Shown here: in pieces, positions 35,270-44,412 of the stretch | Numbering within the stretch: position 1 is the first letter of the stretch | Layout of the letters: each line of letters begins with the position of its first letter | NCBI GenBank assembly: GCA_030649895.1 | Contig: JAUSEX010000056.1 | Coordinates: 1 to 46,416, forward strand | DNA length: 46,416 nt | Reading direction: 5' to 3' | Origin: Candidatus Omnitrophota bacterium | GTDB lineage: Bacteria; Omnitrophota; Gorgyraeia; Gorgyraeales; Gorgyraeaceae | Position numbers and translations under genes: made by a program | Notes under the pieces: model-generated | The model's input: the letters and a program-made list of their open reading frames with translations, nothing else | What the model was told of the DNA's origin: nothing | The model's database searches: none

Positions 35270-35890
35270 ATGGATAGAACGCAGATAAAAAATATCATAG
35301 AGGCAATGCTTTTTGTGAGCGACAAACCGTTATTCCTGAGCGAGATTAAAAATGTCCTGGAAGGGCCTGACGCAGAAGAGATAAAGGAAGTAATTACTGA
35401 ATTAGCCGTTGAATACGAGAACCAGACCAGCGCTCTCAGGATAAAGGAGATTGCGGGCGGTTATCAGATCGTGACTGACCCGGTGCTGGCGCCATGGCTG
35501 AAAAAATTATATAAAACAGCCGGCGCTGACAGGCTTTCCGGCCCGAGCCTTGAAACCCTGGCGATCATAGCTTATAAGCAGCCCGCTACCAAGCCTGAGA
35601 TAGAGGCTATAAGGGGCGTGAACGTGGACGGCGTATTGAAAACGCTGATCGAAAAAAATCTGGTCAAGATTATGGGCAGGAGAGAGACGGTAGGGCGGCC
35701 TATTATTTACGGTACCACTCAAGAATTCTTGCAGTATTTCGGCTTGAACTCCCTTGAAGAGCTTCCGAAACTGGAAGAGTTTAATTTTACTGAAAAAGAC
35801 ATAGAGTTACCTGAGCATTTCAAAAAGGAAGAAGAAATAAAGCAGCAAGAAGGAGGGAATACAGATGTCCAGGCTGGCGGAGCTTCGTAA
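35270..35890 (+). CDS. scpB: Segregation and condensation protein B
   Basis: This is the winged-helix partner of ScpA. IKNIIEAMLFVSDKPLFLSEI opens the first winged helix. SLETLAIIAYKQPATKPEIE and RGVNVDGVLKTLIEKNLVKI are highly typical, followed by GRPIIYGTTQEFLQYFGL. It is 206 aa with a charged C-terminal tail. The last 26 nt overlap pheA, whose ribosome binding site AAGGAGGG lies inside scpB. Confidence 0.96.
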   Translation: MDRTQIKNIIEAMLFVSDKPLFLSEIKNVLEGPDAEEIKEVITELAVEYENQTSALRIKEIAGGYQIVTDPVLAPWLKKLYKTAGADRLSGPSLETLAIIAYKQPATKPEIEAIRGVNVDGVLKTLIEKNLVKIMGRRETVGRPIIYGTTQEFLQYFGLNSLEELPKLEEFNFTEKDIELPEHFKKEEEIKQQEGGNTDVQAGGAS

Positions 35891-36932
35891 AAAAATAAAC
35901 GAGACGGATAAAAAAATAATCTCATTGTTAAATGACAGGGCTAGTGTCGCGAAATATATAGGGAAGATCAAAAAAGAGGCAGGAGGTTCTGTTTATACGC
36001 CTGAGAGGGAAGTGGAGATATACGAGAATATAATAAAAGAAAACAAGGGCCCTCTTTCCAATAAGGCGCTTTTTGCGATATACAGAGAGGTAATGTCGGG
36101 CTCTCTGGGCCTTGAAAAAAAATTAAAAATAGCTTACCTGGGGCCTGAAGCTACATTCACGCATCAGGCAGGGATAAAGAAATTCGGGTCAAATGTAGAA
36201 TTCTACGCCTGCCCTACGATAACGGATGTTTTCAGGGATGTGGAGGCGGGGAGGTCGGACTACGGGGTTGTGCCTGTTGAAAATTCAACGGAAGGCATGA
36301 TAAGCCATACCCTGGACATGTTTATAAACGCTGATTTAAAGATATGCTCCGAGATAATGCTTGAGATCTCGCATAATCTTTTAGGTAAAGGCGGCATAAA
36401 AGCGGTAAAAAAGATTTATTCGAAACAAGAGGTCTTCGGGCAATGCAGGTTATGGCTGGAGATAAATATGCGGGGCGTAGCCCTGATAGAGGTATCTTCA
36501 ACTAGCAAGGCCGCAGAGATTGCTTCTCAGGAAAAAAATTCAGCCGCTATAGCCAGCATACTGGCGGCCAAGAAATACAGGCTGAATACGCTTGCTAAAG
36601 ATATAGAAGATAACCCGAATAATGTTACGAGATTTCTTGTGATCGGAGGGGTAACGCCGCGGCCTACAAAACGAGACAAGACCTCTATAATGTTTTCCGT
36701 AAAGGACAAGGTGGGCGCATTGCATGACATACTTGTGCCTTTTAAGAAATACGGGATAAATCTTACCAAGATTGAATCGAGGCCTTCCAAGAGAAAGACG
36801 TGGGAATATTATTTTTTCGTGGATATGGTAGGCCATTACGAAAACCAGAATGTAAAAAAGGCGTTGGCAGAACTTGAGAAACATTGTTCGTTTTTGAAGA
36901 TACTGGGTTCTTATCCTGTAGTGGGGATATAA
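35865..36932 (+). CDS. pheA: Bifunctional chorismate mutase/prephenate dehydratase
   Basis: It converts chorismate through prephenate to phenylpyruvate for Phe synthesis. Residues 1 to about 85 form an AroQ mutase (LRKKINETDKKIISLLNDRA). About 87-270 is the dehydratase (YLGPEATFTHQA, VVPVENSTEG, NNVTRFLVIG). About 275-355 is an ACT domain with ESRP, the usual phenylalanine feedback site. At 355 aa it is complete. It begins inside scpB and is followed directly by hisC, aroF and tyrA. Confidence 0.96.
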   Translation: MSRLAELRKKINETDKKIISLLNDRASVAKYIGKIKKEAGGSVYTPEREVEIYENIIKENKGPLSNKALFAIYREVMSGSLGLEKKLKIAYLGPEATFTHQAGIKKFGSNVEFYACPTITDVFRDVEAGRSDYGVVPVENSTEGMISHTLDMFINADLKICSEIMLEISHNLLGKGGIKAVKKIYSKQEVFGQCRLWLEINMRGVALIEVSSTSKAAEIASQEKNSAAIASILAAKKYRLNTLAKDIEDNPNNVTRFLVIGGVTPRPTKRDKTSIMFSVKDKVGALHDILVPFKKYGINLTKIESRPSKRKTWEYYFFVDMVGHYENQNVKKALAELEKHCSFLKILGSYPVVGI

Positions 36933-36933
36933 G

Positions 36934-38019
36934 ATGAGCGTAATTCCGCGTAAAGCAGTTTTAAAAGCAAAGCCATATCAGCCGGGCAAGCCTATAGAAG
37001 AAGTAAAAAGAGAATTAGGCCTGAAGGATGTTATTAAAATGGCTTCCAATGAAAATCCATTGGGCCCGTCTCCAAAGGCTGTGGAGGCAATTAAAAAACA
37101 AGCAGGCAATATAAACAGGTATCCTGAGGGAGGATGTTTTTACCTGCGCCAGGCAATTGCCAGGAAATTTAAAATAAAACCTGAACAGGTTATTTTCGGA
37201 AACGGTTCTGACGAGCTTATCGGGATTGCGCTAAGGGCGTTTGTGGAGGAAGGCGACGAAGTGATTGTGGCAAATCCCACTTTTTTAATGTATGAAGTGG
37301 CTTCTATAGTGCACGGGGCAAGCGTAAAAGTCGTGCCGATGCGTTATTTTAAATACGATTTAAAGGCTATGAAAGAAGCGGTGACTAAAAATACAAAGAT
37401 TGTATTTGTCGCGAACCCTGACAACCCGAATGGCACATATGTATCAAGGCATGAGCTTGAGGATTTTTTAAAAGGGCTTCCTCGGGAGATAATAGTTTTT
37501 CTGGATGAGGCGTATTTTGAATTTGCAGAAGAGCAGGATTATCCTAATGGGCTTGATTATCTCGGAAAGAATAATATTATCGTTACCAGGACGTTTTCAA
37601 AAGCCTACGGCCTTGCAGGCCTAAGGGTGGGATACGGTATATCAAATCCGGAAATAATAAAATATATGGAGGCTGTAAGGGAACCTTTTAATGTCAATTC
37701 CCTTGCTCAGGCAGGAGCCGTGGGCGCGTTGAGAGATAAAGATTTTCTGTCGAAGGCTAAAAAAATAGTCAGGGAAGGCAAGAAATTTATATATTATGAA
37801 TTAAAGATGATGGGCGTAAGGTATGTCCCGAGCGTTACTAATTTTATACTGATAGAGCTTGGATCTAAATCAGGAGAGGTCGCGGAAAGGCTTTTAAAAA
37901 AAGGCGTGATTGTGAGAAATATGAAGGCGTGGGGGCTTGAGAATTTCATACGCGTAACCATTGGAAAGGAATCTGAAAATAAAAGGTTCATTAAGGAGCT
38001 TAAGAAAATAGTATTATAA
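36934..38019 (+). CDS. hisC: HisC-family aminotransferase, possibly aromatic
   Basis: This is a PLP enzyme of class I/II related to histidinol-phosphate aminotransferase. SNENPLGPSPKAVEA and GNGSDELIGIALRAF match the family, with NPDNPNGT, DEAYFEFAEE and the Schiff-base lysine in TFSKAYGLAGLRVGYG. At 361 aa it is normal. It lies 1 nt after pheA and 11 nt before aroF. No other his genes are near, so transamination of phenylpyruvate and 4-hydroxyphenylpyruvate is a likely main role, perhaps along with histidine synthesis. Confidence 0.88.
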   Translation: MSVIPRKAVLKAKPYQPGKPIEEVKRELGLKDVIKMASNENPLGPSPKAVEAIKKQAGNINRYPEGGCFYLRQAIARKFKIKPEQVIFGNGSDELIGIALRAFVEEGDEVIVANPTFLMYEVASIVHGASVKVVPMRYFKYDLKAMKEAVTKNTKIVFVANPDNPNGTYVSRHELEDFLKGLPREIIVFLDEAYFEFAEEQDYPNGLDYLGKNNIIVTRTFSKAYGLAGLRVGYGISNPEIIKYMEAVREPFNVNSLAQAGAVGALRDKDFLSKAKKIVREGKKFIYYELKMMGVRYVPSVTNFILIELGSKSGEVAERLLKKGVIVRNMKAWGLENFIRVTIGKESENKRFIKELKKIVL

Positions 38020-38030
38020 GGGGGATTTAA

Positions 38031-39044
38031 ATGATTATAGTTTTGCGTTCGGACGCTACGAAAAAACAGATAGACCATCTGGTTGATAAGGTTAAAAAAC
38101 TCGGCTTAAAGCCCATGGTTTCAAAAGGCATTGAGCGCACTATCATAGGCGTTATAGGCGAGGAAGATGTTTTGAGGGTTCAACCTCTAGAGGCTTTTCC
38201 GGGCGTTGAAAAGGTAATGCCTATTTTAAAGCCTTACAAGCTTGTGTCCAGGGAATTTAAACTCGAAGACAGTATTGTAGATGTGGATGGAGTGAAGATA
38301 GGCGGAAAGAAAATAGCTGTTATGGCAGGACCATGTTCAGTGGAAAATTTTGAGATGCTTCTTGAGGTAGGGAAAAAAGTTAAAAAATCAGGCGCTACTA
38401 TTTTAAGAGGAGGGGCTTTTAAGCCTAGGAGTTCTCCTTACAGCTTCCAGGGCCTGGGAGAAAAAGGCCTGAAATTCCTGAAGGATGTTAAAAAAGAGAC
38501 CGGGATGAAGATCATCACAGAAGTAATGGATACCAGGGATGTGCGGATGGTTGAAAAATACGCGGATATTCTTCAGGTTGGAGCGCGCAATATGCAAAAT
38601 TTTAATTTACTTAAAGAGGTCGGCCTTTCCAAAAAACCCGTACTCTTAAAAAGAGGTATATCAGCCACTATAAAAGAATTTTTAATGTCAGCTGAATACA
38701 TACTAGCTGCCGGAAACTTTAACTGCATACTTTGCGAAAGGGGCATAAGGACATTTGAAGACGCTACAAGGTTTACCCTGGATCTAAATGCAGTCCCGCT
38801 CATAAAACAGCTTAGCCATCTGCCTGTTGTCGTAGACCCAAGCCACGGGACAGGTAAATGGGATCTTGTCGCTCCAATGGCAAAGGCGGCTATTGCGGCC
38901 GGAGCAGACGGCCTAATAATAGAAGTTCATCCTAATCCAGAAGAGGCGCTTTCTGACGGAGAACAGTCTCTGGTGCCTAACAAGTTTGACGCCATGATGA
39001 AAGAATTAAAGGTATTAGCTAAAGCAGTGGGAAGGGATATCTAA
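38031..39044 (+). CDS. aroF: 3-deoxy-7-phosphoheptulonate synthase, type I beta
   Basis: This is the first committed step of the shikimate pathway (PEP plus erythrose 4-phosphate). Residues 1 to about 70 form the ferredoxin-like regulatory domain ([20 protein letters not shown]). The barrel has [39 protein letters not shown] and [10 protein letters not shown]. The length of 337 aa fits the N-terminally extended beta subclass. In this subclass the extra domain commonly senses Tyr or Phe. It is cotranscribed with pheA, hisC and tyrA. Confidence 0.95.
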   Translation: MIIVLRSDATKKQIDHLVDKVKKLGLKPMVSKGIERTIIGVIGEEDVLRVQPLEAFPGVEKVMPILKPYKLVSREFKLEDSIVDVDGVKIGGKKIAVMAGPCSVENFEMLLEVGKKVKKSGATILRGGAFKPRSSPYSFQGLGEKGLKFLKDVKKETGMKIITEVMDTRDVRMVEKYADILQVGARNMQNFNLLKEVGLSKKPVLLKRGISATIKEFLMSAEYILAAGNFNCILCERGIRTFEDATRFTLDLNAVPLIKQLSHLPVVVDPSHGTGKWDLVAPMAKAAIAAGADGLIIEVHPNPEEALSDGEQSLVPNKFDAMMKELKVLAKAVGRDI

Positions 39045-39052
39045 AAGAACTT

Positions 39053-39085
39053 TTAGCCTTCAGCGGCTGATAGCTGACAGTTGAG
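39053..39085. repeat. Heptad-like short repeat between aroF and tyrA
   Basis: AGCCTTCAGC is followed by GGCTGATAGCTGACAG. These resemble the TTCAGCC/GGCTGAA heptads of ispG and proS, here degenerate and with an inverted core (TTCAGC-GGCTGA). The stretch fills the gap before tyrA. Confidence 0.5.
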
Positions 39086-39919
39086 ATGAAATTATTTAAT
39101 CGTATTACTATAGTAGGTTTAGGATTGATTGGCGGGTCGCTGGCACTTGCTGCGAGGGAAAAGAGGCTTGCAAAAGAAATTGTAGGGGTGTCGAAAAGAA
39201 AAAGCACCATTAACCAGGCGATTAAAAATGGGATCGTAGATTTTGCGACATTAGACCTAGAAAATGGCGTAAGGGATTCGGATCTGGTGGTTATTACAAC
39301 GCCTGTTCTTAAAATAGTCGACATAGCTAAACAAATCGCGCCTTTTTTAAAAAAAGGCTCTATAGTTACTGATACCGGGAGCACAAAAAAATATATAGTT
39401 AGCAATATGGGGAAGATTGAGCTGCGAGGAGTGGATTTTATAGGCAGCCATCCTATAGCGGGTTCTGAAAAATCAGGTATTAAATATGCGGATAGGGATC
39501 TGTTTAAAGGGGCGTACTGTATTCTTGCAGCGACAAAGAGTAAAAAAGCTCTTAGTAAGGTTAAAAGATTTTGGACGTCGCTAGGGATGAAGGTTGTTAT
39601 CATGCCTGCGAATACGCACGATAGATTATTTTCAAAGATAAGCCATCTGCCTCATGCAGTAGCTGCCAGCCTGGTAAACGCTGCGGGAAGAAAGGGTTTA
39701 GATCTCGCAGCGGGAGGGTTTAGGGATACAACCAGGATTGCTTCAGGCGAGCCAGGATTATGGCGGGATATATTTTTTACGAATAGAGAGAATCTTATAA
39801 GTGATATCAATATCTTGAAAAAAGAATTATCCAAGATAGAAGCGGCTTTAAAAAGTAATAATAGCCGGAATTTGCTCAGGTTGTTAAACAGGGCTAAATC
39901 TGTCAGAGATTCTCTGTAA
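39086..39919 (+). CDS. tyrA: Prephenate dehydrogenase
   Basis: It makes 4-hydroxyphenylpyruvate for tyrosine. The NAD-binding N-terminus is ITIVGLGLIGGSLALAARE. DTGSTKKYIV and GSHPIAGSEKSGIKYA are active-site segments, with HDRLFSKISHLPHAVA in the helical dimer domain. At 277 aa no ACT or mutase domain is attached. Arogenate as substrate is not excluded. Its stop overlaps the plsC start (TAATG). Confidence 0.94.
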   Translation: MKLFNRITIVGLGLIGGSLALAAREKRLAKEIVGVSKRKSTINQAIKNGIVDFATLDLENGVRDSDLVVITTPVLKIVDIAKQIAPFLKKGSIVTDTGSTKKYIVSNMGKIELRGVDFIGSHPIAGSEKSGIKYADRDLFKGAYCILAATKSKKALSKVKRFWTSLGMKVVIMPANTHDRLFSKISHLPHAVAASLVNAAGRKGLDLAAGGFRDTTRIASGEPGLWRDIFFTNRENLISDINILKKELSKIEAALKSNNSRNLLRLLNRAKSVRDSL

Positions 39920-40524
39920 TGGTATATTTTATTTCCAGGAATATATTAAAGGCGCTTTTTAAAATATTTTTCAGGCTCAGGATAGTGGGTTTTGAAAATT
40001 GCCCGAAAACCGGGCCGCTGATTATTGCGCCGAACCATGCGAGTTTCCTGGATCCTTTGATAGCAGGGTTTGCAGTGCCGCGCGAATTAAATTTCATGGC
40101 GCGCAACAGCCTTTTTAGGAATAGAGTATTTGGAAATATTCTAAAATCAGTAAATGCATTTCCTTTGAAAAGGGAAGGCTCGGACCCGGGTGCAATGAGG
40201 CTGGCAATAGATAAGTTATGCGACGGAAAAGCGGTTTTAATTTTTCCTGAAGGGACGCGGTCAAAAGACGGAAATCTCGGGGTTCCAAGAGCTGGCATAG
40301 GCCTGCTCGCAGCGAGATCAGGCGCGAACATATTGCCGTGTTACATAAAAGGTTCCAGGGAAGCGTTCCCTAAAGGAGCTATTTTTCCCAGGTTTAAAAG
40401 AATAACGGTATATGTCGGGAAGCCTTTGAAAATTGAAAATAATAACTTTGAGAAAGAATACTATATGCGGATTGCAGAAAATACCATGACAGCAATCAGC
40501 GTTTTAAAAAAGAATGAAGATTAA
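39919..40524 (+). CDS. plsC: 1-acyl-sn-glycerol-3-phosphate acyltransferase
   Basis: It makes phosphatidic acid by acylating lysophosphatidate at the membrane. NHASFLDPL is the H-x4-D motif and FPEGTRSKDG the glycerol-phosphate binding motif. ILPCYIKGS is also conserved. At 201 aa it has the short form. It overlaps tyrA by 1 nt and ispH by 11 nt. The product feeds CdsA (14247). Confidence 0.93.
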   Translation: MVYFISRNILKALFKIFFRLRIVGFENCPKTGPLIIAPNHASFLDPLIAGFAVPRELNFMARNSLFRNRVFGNILKSVNAFPLKREGSDPGAMRLAIDKLCDGKAVLIFPEGTRSKDGNLGVPRAGIGLLAARSGANILPCYIKGSREAFPKGAIFPRFKRITVYVGKPLKIENNNFEKEYYMRIAENTMTAISVLKKNED

Positions 40525-41317
40525 GGTAGCCGGGCGCGCTGGGTTTTGTTTCGGGGTAAAGCGGGCGATAAATATCGCTGAAGACGCTTTAAAAGAATTG
40601 AAGGGCGGGGATAGGATTTATTCGTTCGGCGCCTTGATACATAATCCTCAAGTGGTAGAAGGGCTTCTCAAGAAAGGGCTTCAGGTAATCAGCGGCCATG
40701 AGAAAATAAAAAGCGGAACCGTGATAGTGTCGTCGCACGGCGCGCCTATAGAAGCGCTGGAAGAAATTAAAAAAAACAGGGTAAGGCTTATTGACGCTAC
40801 CTGCCCTTTTGTAAAATACGCCCAGAATATCGTAAAGGGCCTGAAAAAAGACGGATACAGGATAATAATTATCGGGGACAGCGACCATCCCGAGGTGAAG
40901 GCCCTTAAAAATATAGCTGGAAAAGACAGATTATCAAAGAAAATAGGCGTTATCTCGCAGACGACGCAGAATAAAGAAAATTATATAAACGAGATTAAAA
41001 AAATACTGAACGAGGATTTTGGCGAAGTAAAGATTTTTAACACAATATGTAAAGATACGTCAAAAAGGCAATTAGCGACTCGCAGGCTTTTAAAGGACTG
41101 CGATCTGATGATAGTTATTGGCGGGAAAAACAGCGCCAATACAAAGCGGCTCTGGCAGATTTGCAAAGAAAGCGGGGTGGATAGTTTTCATATTGAAACA
41201 GAGCCGGAATTAAAGAAAGAGTGGTTTAAAGGAAAGAGTTGCGTGGGAATTACAAGCGGAGCATCAACACCGGATTTAATGGTGAAAAAAATTATAGAGA
41301 GAATAAGGAGGTTTTAA
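40514..41317 (+). CDS. ispH: 4-hydroxy-3-methylbut-2-enyl diphosphate reductase
   Basis: This is the last MEP pathway step, yielding IPP and DMAPP. It is a [4Fe-4S] enzyme with Cys in AGFCFGVKRAI, in DATCPFVKYAQ and in FNTICKDTSKRQ. SHGAP and the end GITSGASTPD are typical. At 267 aa it lacks any fused S1 domain, but the S1 gene starts 6 nt later, as in the fusion known from Clostridia. It overlaps plsC. Confidence 0.96.
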   Translation: MKIKVAGRAGFCFGVKRAINIAEDALKELKGGDRIYSFGALIHNPQVVEGLLKKGLQVISGHEKIKSGTVIVSSHGAPIEALEEIKKNRVRLIDATCPFVKYAQNIVKGLKKDGYRIIIIGDSDHPEVKALKNIAGKDRLSKKIGVISQTTQNKENYINEIKKILNEDFGEVKIFNTICKDTSKRQLATRRLLKDCDLMIVIGGKNSANTKRLWQICKESGVDSFHIETEPELKKEWFKGKSCVGITSGASTPDLMVKKIIERIRRF

Positions 41318-41323
41318 AAAATC

Positions 41324-42916
41324 ATGACAAAAGAGTTGAAACAGGAAAACGAGGCGCAGGAGGTATTTAATCTGGAAGAGGCTTACGGAAAGACGTTCAG
41401 GCGCTTGAGCGAGGGCGATATAGTAAAAGGCAAGGTGCTTGCAATAGGCGTTAAAGATGTCTATATTGATCTAGGGTATAAATCCGAGGGGATTATAACA
41501 TTGGGCGAATTAAAAGACATTGTAGACTTGAAGATTGGTGATGAATTTGATGTATTTGTGGAATCCAAGGAAAATGAAGACGGGCTTATTACTGTCTCAA
41601 GGCGCAAGGCAGAAAATATGCAAGGGTGGGATAAAATTTCCGCCACTTACAAGGAAGGGGATTTCATAGAAGGCAAGGTTTCCAGGAAGGTTAAAGGCGG
41701 TTTGATGGTGGATGTGGGTATAGAGGCGTTTCTGCCGGCTTCGCTTGTCGCATTAAAAGGGTTTGGCAATGTAAATCAGCTTGTCGGCCAGGTACTTTTA
41801 TTCAAGATCGTAAAAATGAACAAGCCAAGAAAAAATATAGTGGTATCCAGGAAAGACGCTATAATAAAAGAAAGAGAAACCATAAAGACCAAGGTATTGG
41901 GGGAGCTCAAGACAGGAGAGCTTCGCAAAGGCCTTGTCAAAAATATTACTGATTTCGGAGTGTTTGTGGACCTGGGAGGAGTGGACGGGCTTCTGCATAT
42001 AACTGATATGAGCTGGGGCAGGATCTCTCATCCGAGCGAGATGGTGGCGATAGGCGACACTATAGAGGTAGTGATATTGAATTTTGACAAAGAAAATATG
42101 AAGGTTTCTCTGGGCCTGAAGCAGAAAACAGAAAATCCCTGGAAGGATATTGAAAATAAATATCCTATAGGCACAAGGATTAAAGGCAAGGTTGTGAATA
42201 TTATGCCTTATGGAGCATTCGTAGAGCTTGAAAAAGGCGTAGAAGGCCTTGTGCATGTATCAGAACTTTCATGGACCGTGAGAGTGAATAATCCCCAGGA
42301 TGTCCTTGCGATAGGAGATACCGTGGAGGCGGTTGTTTTAAGCGCGGATAGCTCTAGCCAGAAAATATCTCTAGGCGTAAAACAGATAGAGCCTAATCCA
42401 TGGCTTGAAATAAAAGAAAAATTTTCTCCCGGCATGAAAGTGGAAGGCAAAGTCAGAAATCTGACGGACTATGGCGCATTTATAGAGATAGAAGGGGCCA
42501 TAGAGGGCTTTGTCCATATAAATGACATGTCCTGGACCAAGAAGATAAATAATCCAAAGGAGTACCTTAAAAAAGGCCAGAAACTCGATGTAATGATACT
42601 TGCGGTAGATTCTGATAATCAGAAGATATCTCTTGGCATAAAACAGATAACCTCTGACTCGTGGCCTGAGATTATGGTAAAATACTCTCTTGGCACAACA
42701 GTTGAAGGCCTTGTTACAAAAATTACAAGTTTTGGGCTTTTTGTAGAGCTGGAAAAAGATCTGGAAGGCCTTGTGCATATATCTGAACTAGACGCAGAAT
42801 CCTCAGGTAGTCTGGAAGAGATATATAAAGTCGGAGACAAGATCTCCGCGGTTGTTATAAAGGTTGATGATTTGGAGCGGAAGATAAGATTAAGTATTAA
42901 GAAAACCAAGGAGTAA
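41324..42916 (+). CDS. rpsA: Ribosomal protein S1
   Basis: It binds mRNA on the 30S subunit and aids initiation. At 530 aa it carries six S1 modules, seen as repeated starts: EGDIVKGKVLAIG, EGDFIEGKVSRK, TGELRKGLVKNI, IGTRIKGKVVNI, PGMKVEGKVRNL and LGTTVEGLVTKI. Modules 3-6 are the best conserved (VDGLLHITDMSW, VEGLVHVSELSW). AGGAGG lies before ATG 41324. The set plsC-ispH-rpsA matches a widespread cluster, here without cmk. Confidence 0.96.
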   Translation: MTKELKQENEAQEVFNLEEAYGKTFRRLSEGDIVKGKVLAIGVKDVYIDLGYKSEGIITLGELKDIVDLKIGDEFDVFVESKENEDGLITVSRRKAENMQGWDKISATYKEGDFIEGKVSRKVKGGLMVDVGIEAFLPASLVALKGFGNVNQLVGQVLLFKIVKMNKPRKNIVVSRKDAIIKERETIKTKVLGELKTGELRKGLVKNITDFGVFVDLGGVDGLLHITDMSWGRISHPSEMVAIGDTIEVVILNFDKENMKVSLGLKQKTENPWKDIENKYPIGTRIKGKVVNIMPYGAFVELEKGVEGLVHVSELSWTVRVNNPQDVLAIGDTVEAVVLSADSSSQKISLGVKQIEPNPWLEIKEKFSPGMKVEGKVRNLTDYGAFIEIEGAIEGFVHINDMSWTKKINNPKEYLKKGQKLDVMILAVDSDNQKISLGIKQITSDSWPEIMVKYSLGTTVEGLVTKITSFGLFVELEKDLEGLVHISELDAESSGSLEEIYKVGDKISAVVIKVDDLERKIRLSIKKTKE

Positions 42917-42927
42917 AGAATAAATTA

Positions 42928-42965
42928 CACCCCGTAGGTGAGCCATATGGCTCACCTACGGGGTG
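42928..42965. repeat. Perfect 38-nt palindrome between rpsA and tyrS
   Basis: 19-nt arms (42928-42946, beginning CACCCCGTAG, and 42947-42965) are exact complements with centre CCATATGG. No U-tract follows. Its last three bases are GTG, an in-frame but probably unused start for tyrS. Confidence 0.9.
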
Positions 42966-42977
42966 GATAAGGTTAAT

Positions 42978-44144
42978 ATGGACATCAAGAAGCAATTAGA
43001 AATTATTAAGCGCGGGACAACAGAGATAATCTCTGAAAAAGAGCTTATTTCAAAACTGGAGAAGAAAATGCCGCTTATAGTTAAGGCAGGCTTTGACCCT
43101 AGCGCGCCAGATATTCATTTGGGCCATACTGTTCTACTGCGTAAACTGAAACATTTTCAGGATTTGGGACATAGGGTGATTTTTCTTATAGGCGATTTCA
43201 CGGGCATGATAGGGGACCCTACTGGAAGAAGCGAGATCAGGAAGCGCCTTACCGAGGAACAGATTAGCGAGAATGCAAAGACTTATAAGAAACAGGCATT
43301 TAAGATCCTGGATGAGAAAAAAACAGAGGTCGTATTTAATAGTGCATGGTTGTCAAAAATGACCATCAAAGGTATTCTTGAATTAATGGCGCACGCTACT
43401 GTCTCTCAAGTTCTGGCAAGGGCGGATTTCAGCGAGCGTTATAAATCAGGTAAAGACATAAGCCTTCTTGAATTTGTATACCCCTTGCTTCAAGCGTATG
43501 ATTCAGTTGAGCTTAAGGCGGATATAGAACTTGGCGGGACTGATCAGAAATTTAATATATTAATGGGCAGGGAACTGCAGAAAGATTTTAGTCAGGAACC
43601 CCAGGTAGTTATAATGACCCCGCTTTTAGTCGGCCTTGACGGCGTGAATAAAATGAGCAAATCCCTTGGCAATCATATAGGTATAGATGAAAAGCCGGAA
43701 GATATATTTGGTAAAATAATGTCCATATCGGATGAGCTTATGCTTCAGTATTACGAGCTTCTGACAGATGAAGATCTGGATAAAATAAAAAAGATGCATC
43801 CAATGGAAGCGAAAAAAAATCTTGCAAGATATATCGTAAGGCAGTATCACGGGGAAAGCCTTGCGGATAATGCCTTAAAGGATTTTGAAAATAAATTCCA
43901 GAAAAGAGACCCTTTTACAGAGCTAAAGACTGAAACAAAGCCTTTGAAGCCGAACCTTTGCGAGTTTTTAGTGTTTGAAAAAATATTGCCGAGTAAAGGC
44001 GAATACAGGCGGCTTGTCGAGCAGGACGCTATAGAGGTAAATGGCAGCAGGGCAAAAGTATTAGAATTTAAATTAGAACCTTCTAAAGAGTATTGTATAA
44101 AAGTCGGTAAAAAACGCTTCCTTAAAGTAGTTTTTAAACCTTAA
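42978..44144 (+). CDS. tyrS: Tyrosyl-tRNA synthetase
   Basis: It charges tRNA-Tyr. The class I HIGH motif appears as IHLGHTVLLRKLKHFQDLGH. IGDFTGMIGDPTGRS is typical of the TyrZ-like subgroup, and KMSKS is intact in VNKMSKSLGNHIG. A C-terminal S4-like RNA-binding domain runs from about residue 325 (GEYRRLVEQDAIEVNG). I chose ATG 42978 because GTG 42963 is the end of a palindrome. About 388 aa is a little short of 400-420. Confidence 0.94.
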   Translation: MDIKKQLEIIKRGTTEIISEKELISKLEKKMPLIVKAGFDPSAPDIHLGHTVLLRKLKHFQDLGHRVIFLIGDFTGMIGDPTGRSEIRKRLTEEQISENAKTYKKQAFKILDEKKTEVVFNSAWLSKMTIKGILELMAHATVSQVLARADFSERYKSGKDISLLEFVYPLLQAYDSVELKADIELGGTDQKFNILMGRELQKDFSQEPQVVIMTPLLVGLDGVNKMSKSLGNHIGIDEKPEDIFGKIMSISDELMLQYYELLTDEDLDKIKKMHPMEAKKNLARYIVRQYHGESLADNALKDFENKFQKRDPFTELKTETKPLKPNLCEFLVFEKILPSKGEYRRLVEQDAIEVNGSRAKVLEFKLEPSKEYCIKVGKKRFLKVVFKP

Positions 44145-44176
44145 GACTTCAGCAAGATTTCAGCTTAAAAAAGTCC

Positions 44177-44205
44177 TTGACAGGATTCGATGAGGGTGAT
44201 ATAGT
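44177..44205 (+). promoter_or_regulatory. rRNA promoter P1
   Basis: TTGACA (44177-44182), 17-nt spacer and TATAGT (44200-44205). It lies 33 nt after tyrS and 244 nt before mature 16S rRNA. With P2 it forms a tandem pair typical of rRNA operons. Confidence 0.85.
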
Positions 44206-44248
44206 ATCATCCACTAGTTGAGTAAGTTGTTCATTTGAAAATTTCCTC

Positions 44249-44277
44249 TTGACGTTCAGGTATCCGTGTGGTAAAAT
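44249..44277 (+). promoter_or_regulatory. rRNA promoter P2
   Basis: TTGACG (44249-44254), 17-nt spacer and TAAAAT (44272-44277). The two promoters have the same spacing and lie 72 nt apart. Confidence 0.8.
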
Positions 44278-44357
44278 TCTAATTCCTATAAGAGGGTAAT
44301 TTATTGAATAAGTTTCCTTGATAATATAATTAAAAATTATTATTAAGGGAGGATGTG

Positions 44358-44387
44358 AAAAAAGGCATCGTCTCGGTGCCTTTTTTT
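44358..44387 (+). terminator. Terminator-like hairpin in the rRNA leader
   Basis: Arms AAAAAAGGCA (44358-44367) and TGCCTTTTTT (44377-44386) are complementary, with a 9-nt loop and the T-run of the right arm serving as U-tract. It lies after both promoters and before 16S rRNA, so rRNA transcription must pass it. A GGGAGG (44347-44352) just before it is curious. Confidence 0.7.
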
Positions 44388-44396
44388 ATTTTCAGC

Positions 44397-44409
44397 TGTT
44401 CTTTCTAAA
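44397..44409 (+). promoter_or_regulatory. boxA-like antitermination site
   Basis: TGTTCTTTCTAAA resembles the rRNA boxA (TGTTCTTTGAAAA in Bacillus), the binding site of NusB/NusE. It sits between the leader hairpin and 16S rRNA, as expected for rRNA antitermination. Confidence 0.6.
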
Positions 44410-44412
44410 TTA

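Noticed and set aside
44355-44408. Short frame from GTG 44355 through the rRNA leader hairpin (17 codons)
   Set aside because: The GGGAGG is only 2 nt from the GTG and the frame simply follows the hairpin and T-run; not called as a gene, although the parallel with the rimP leader is noted.
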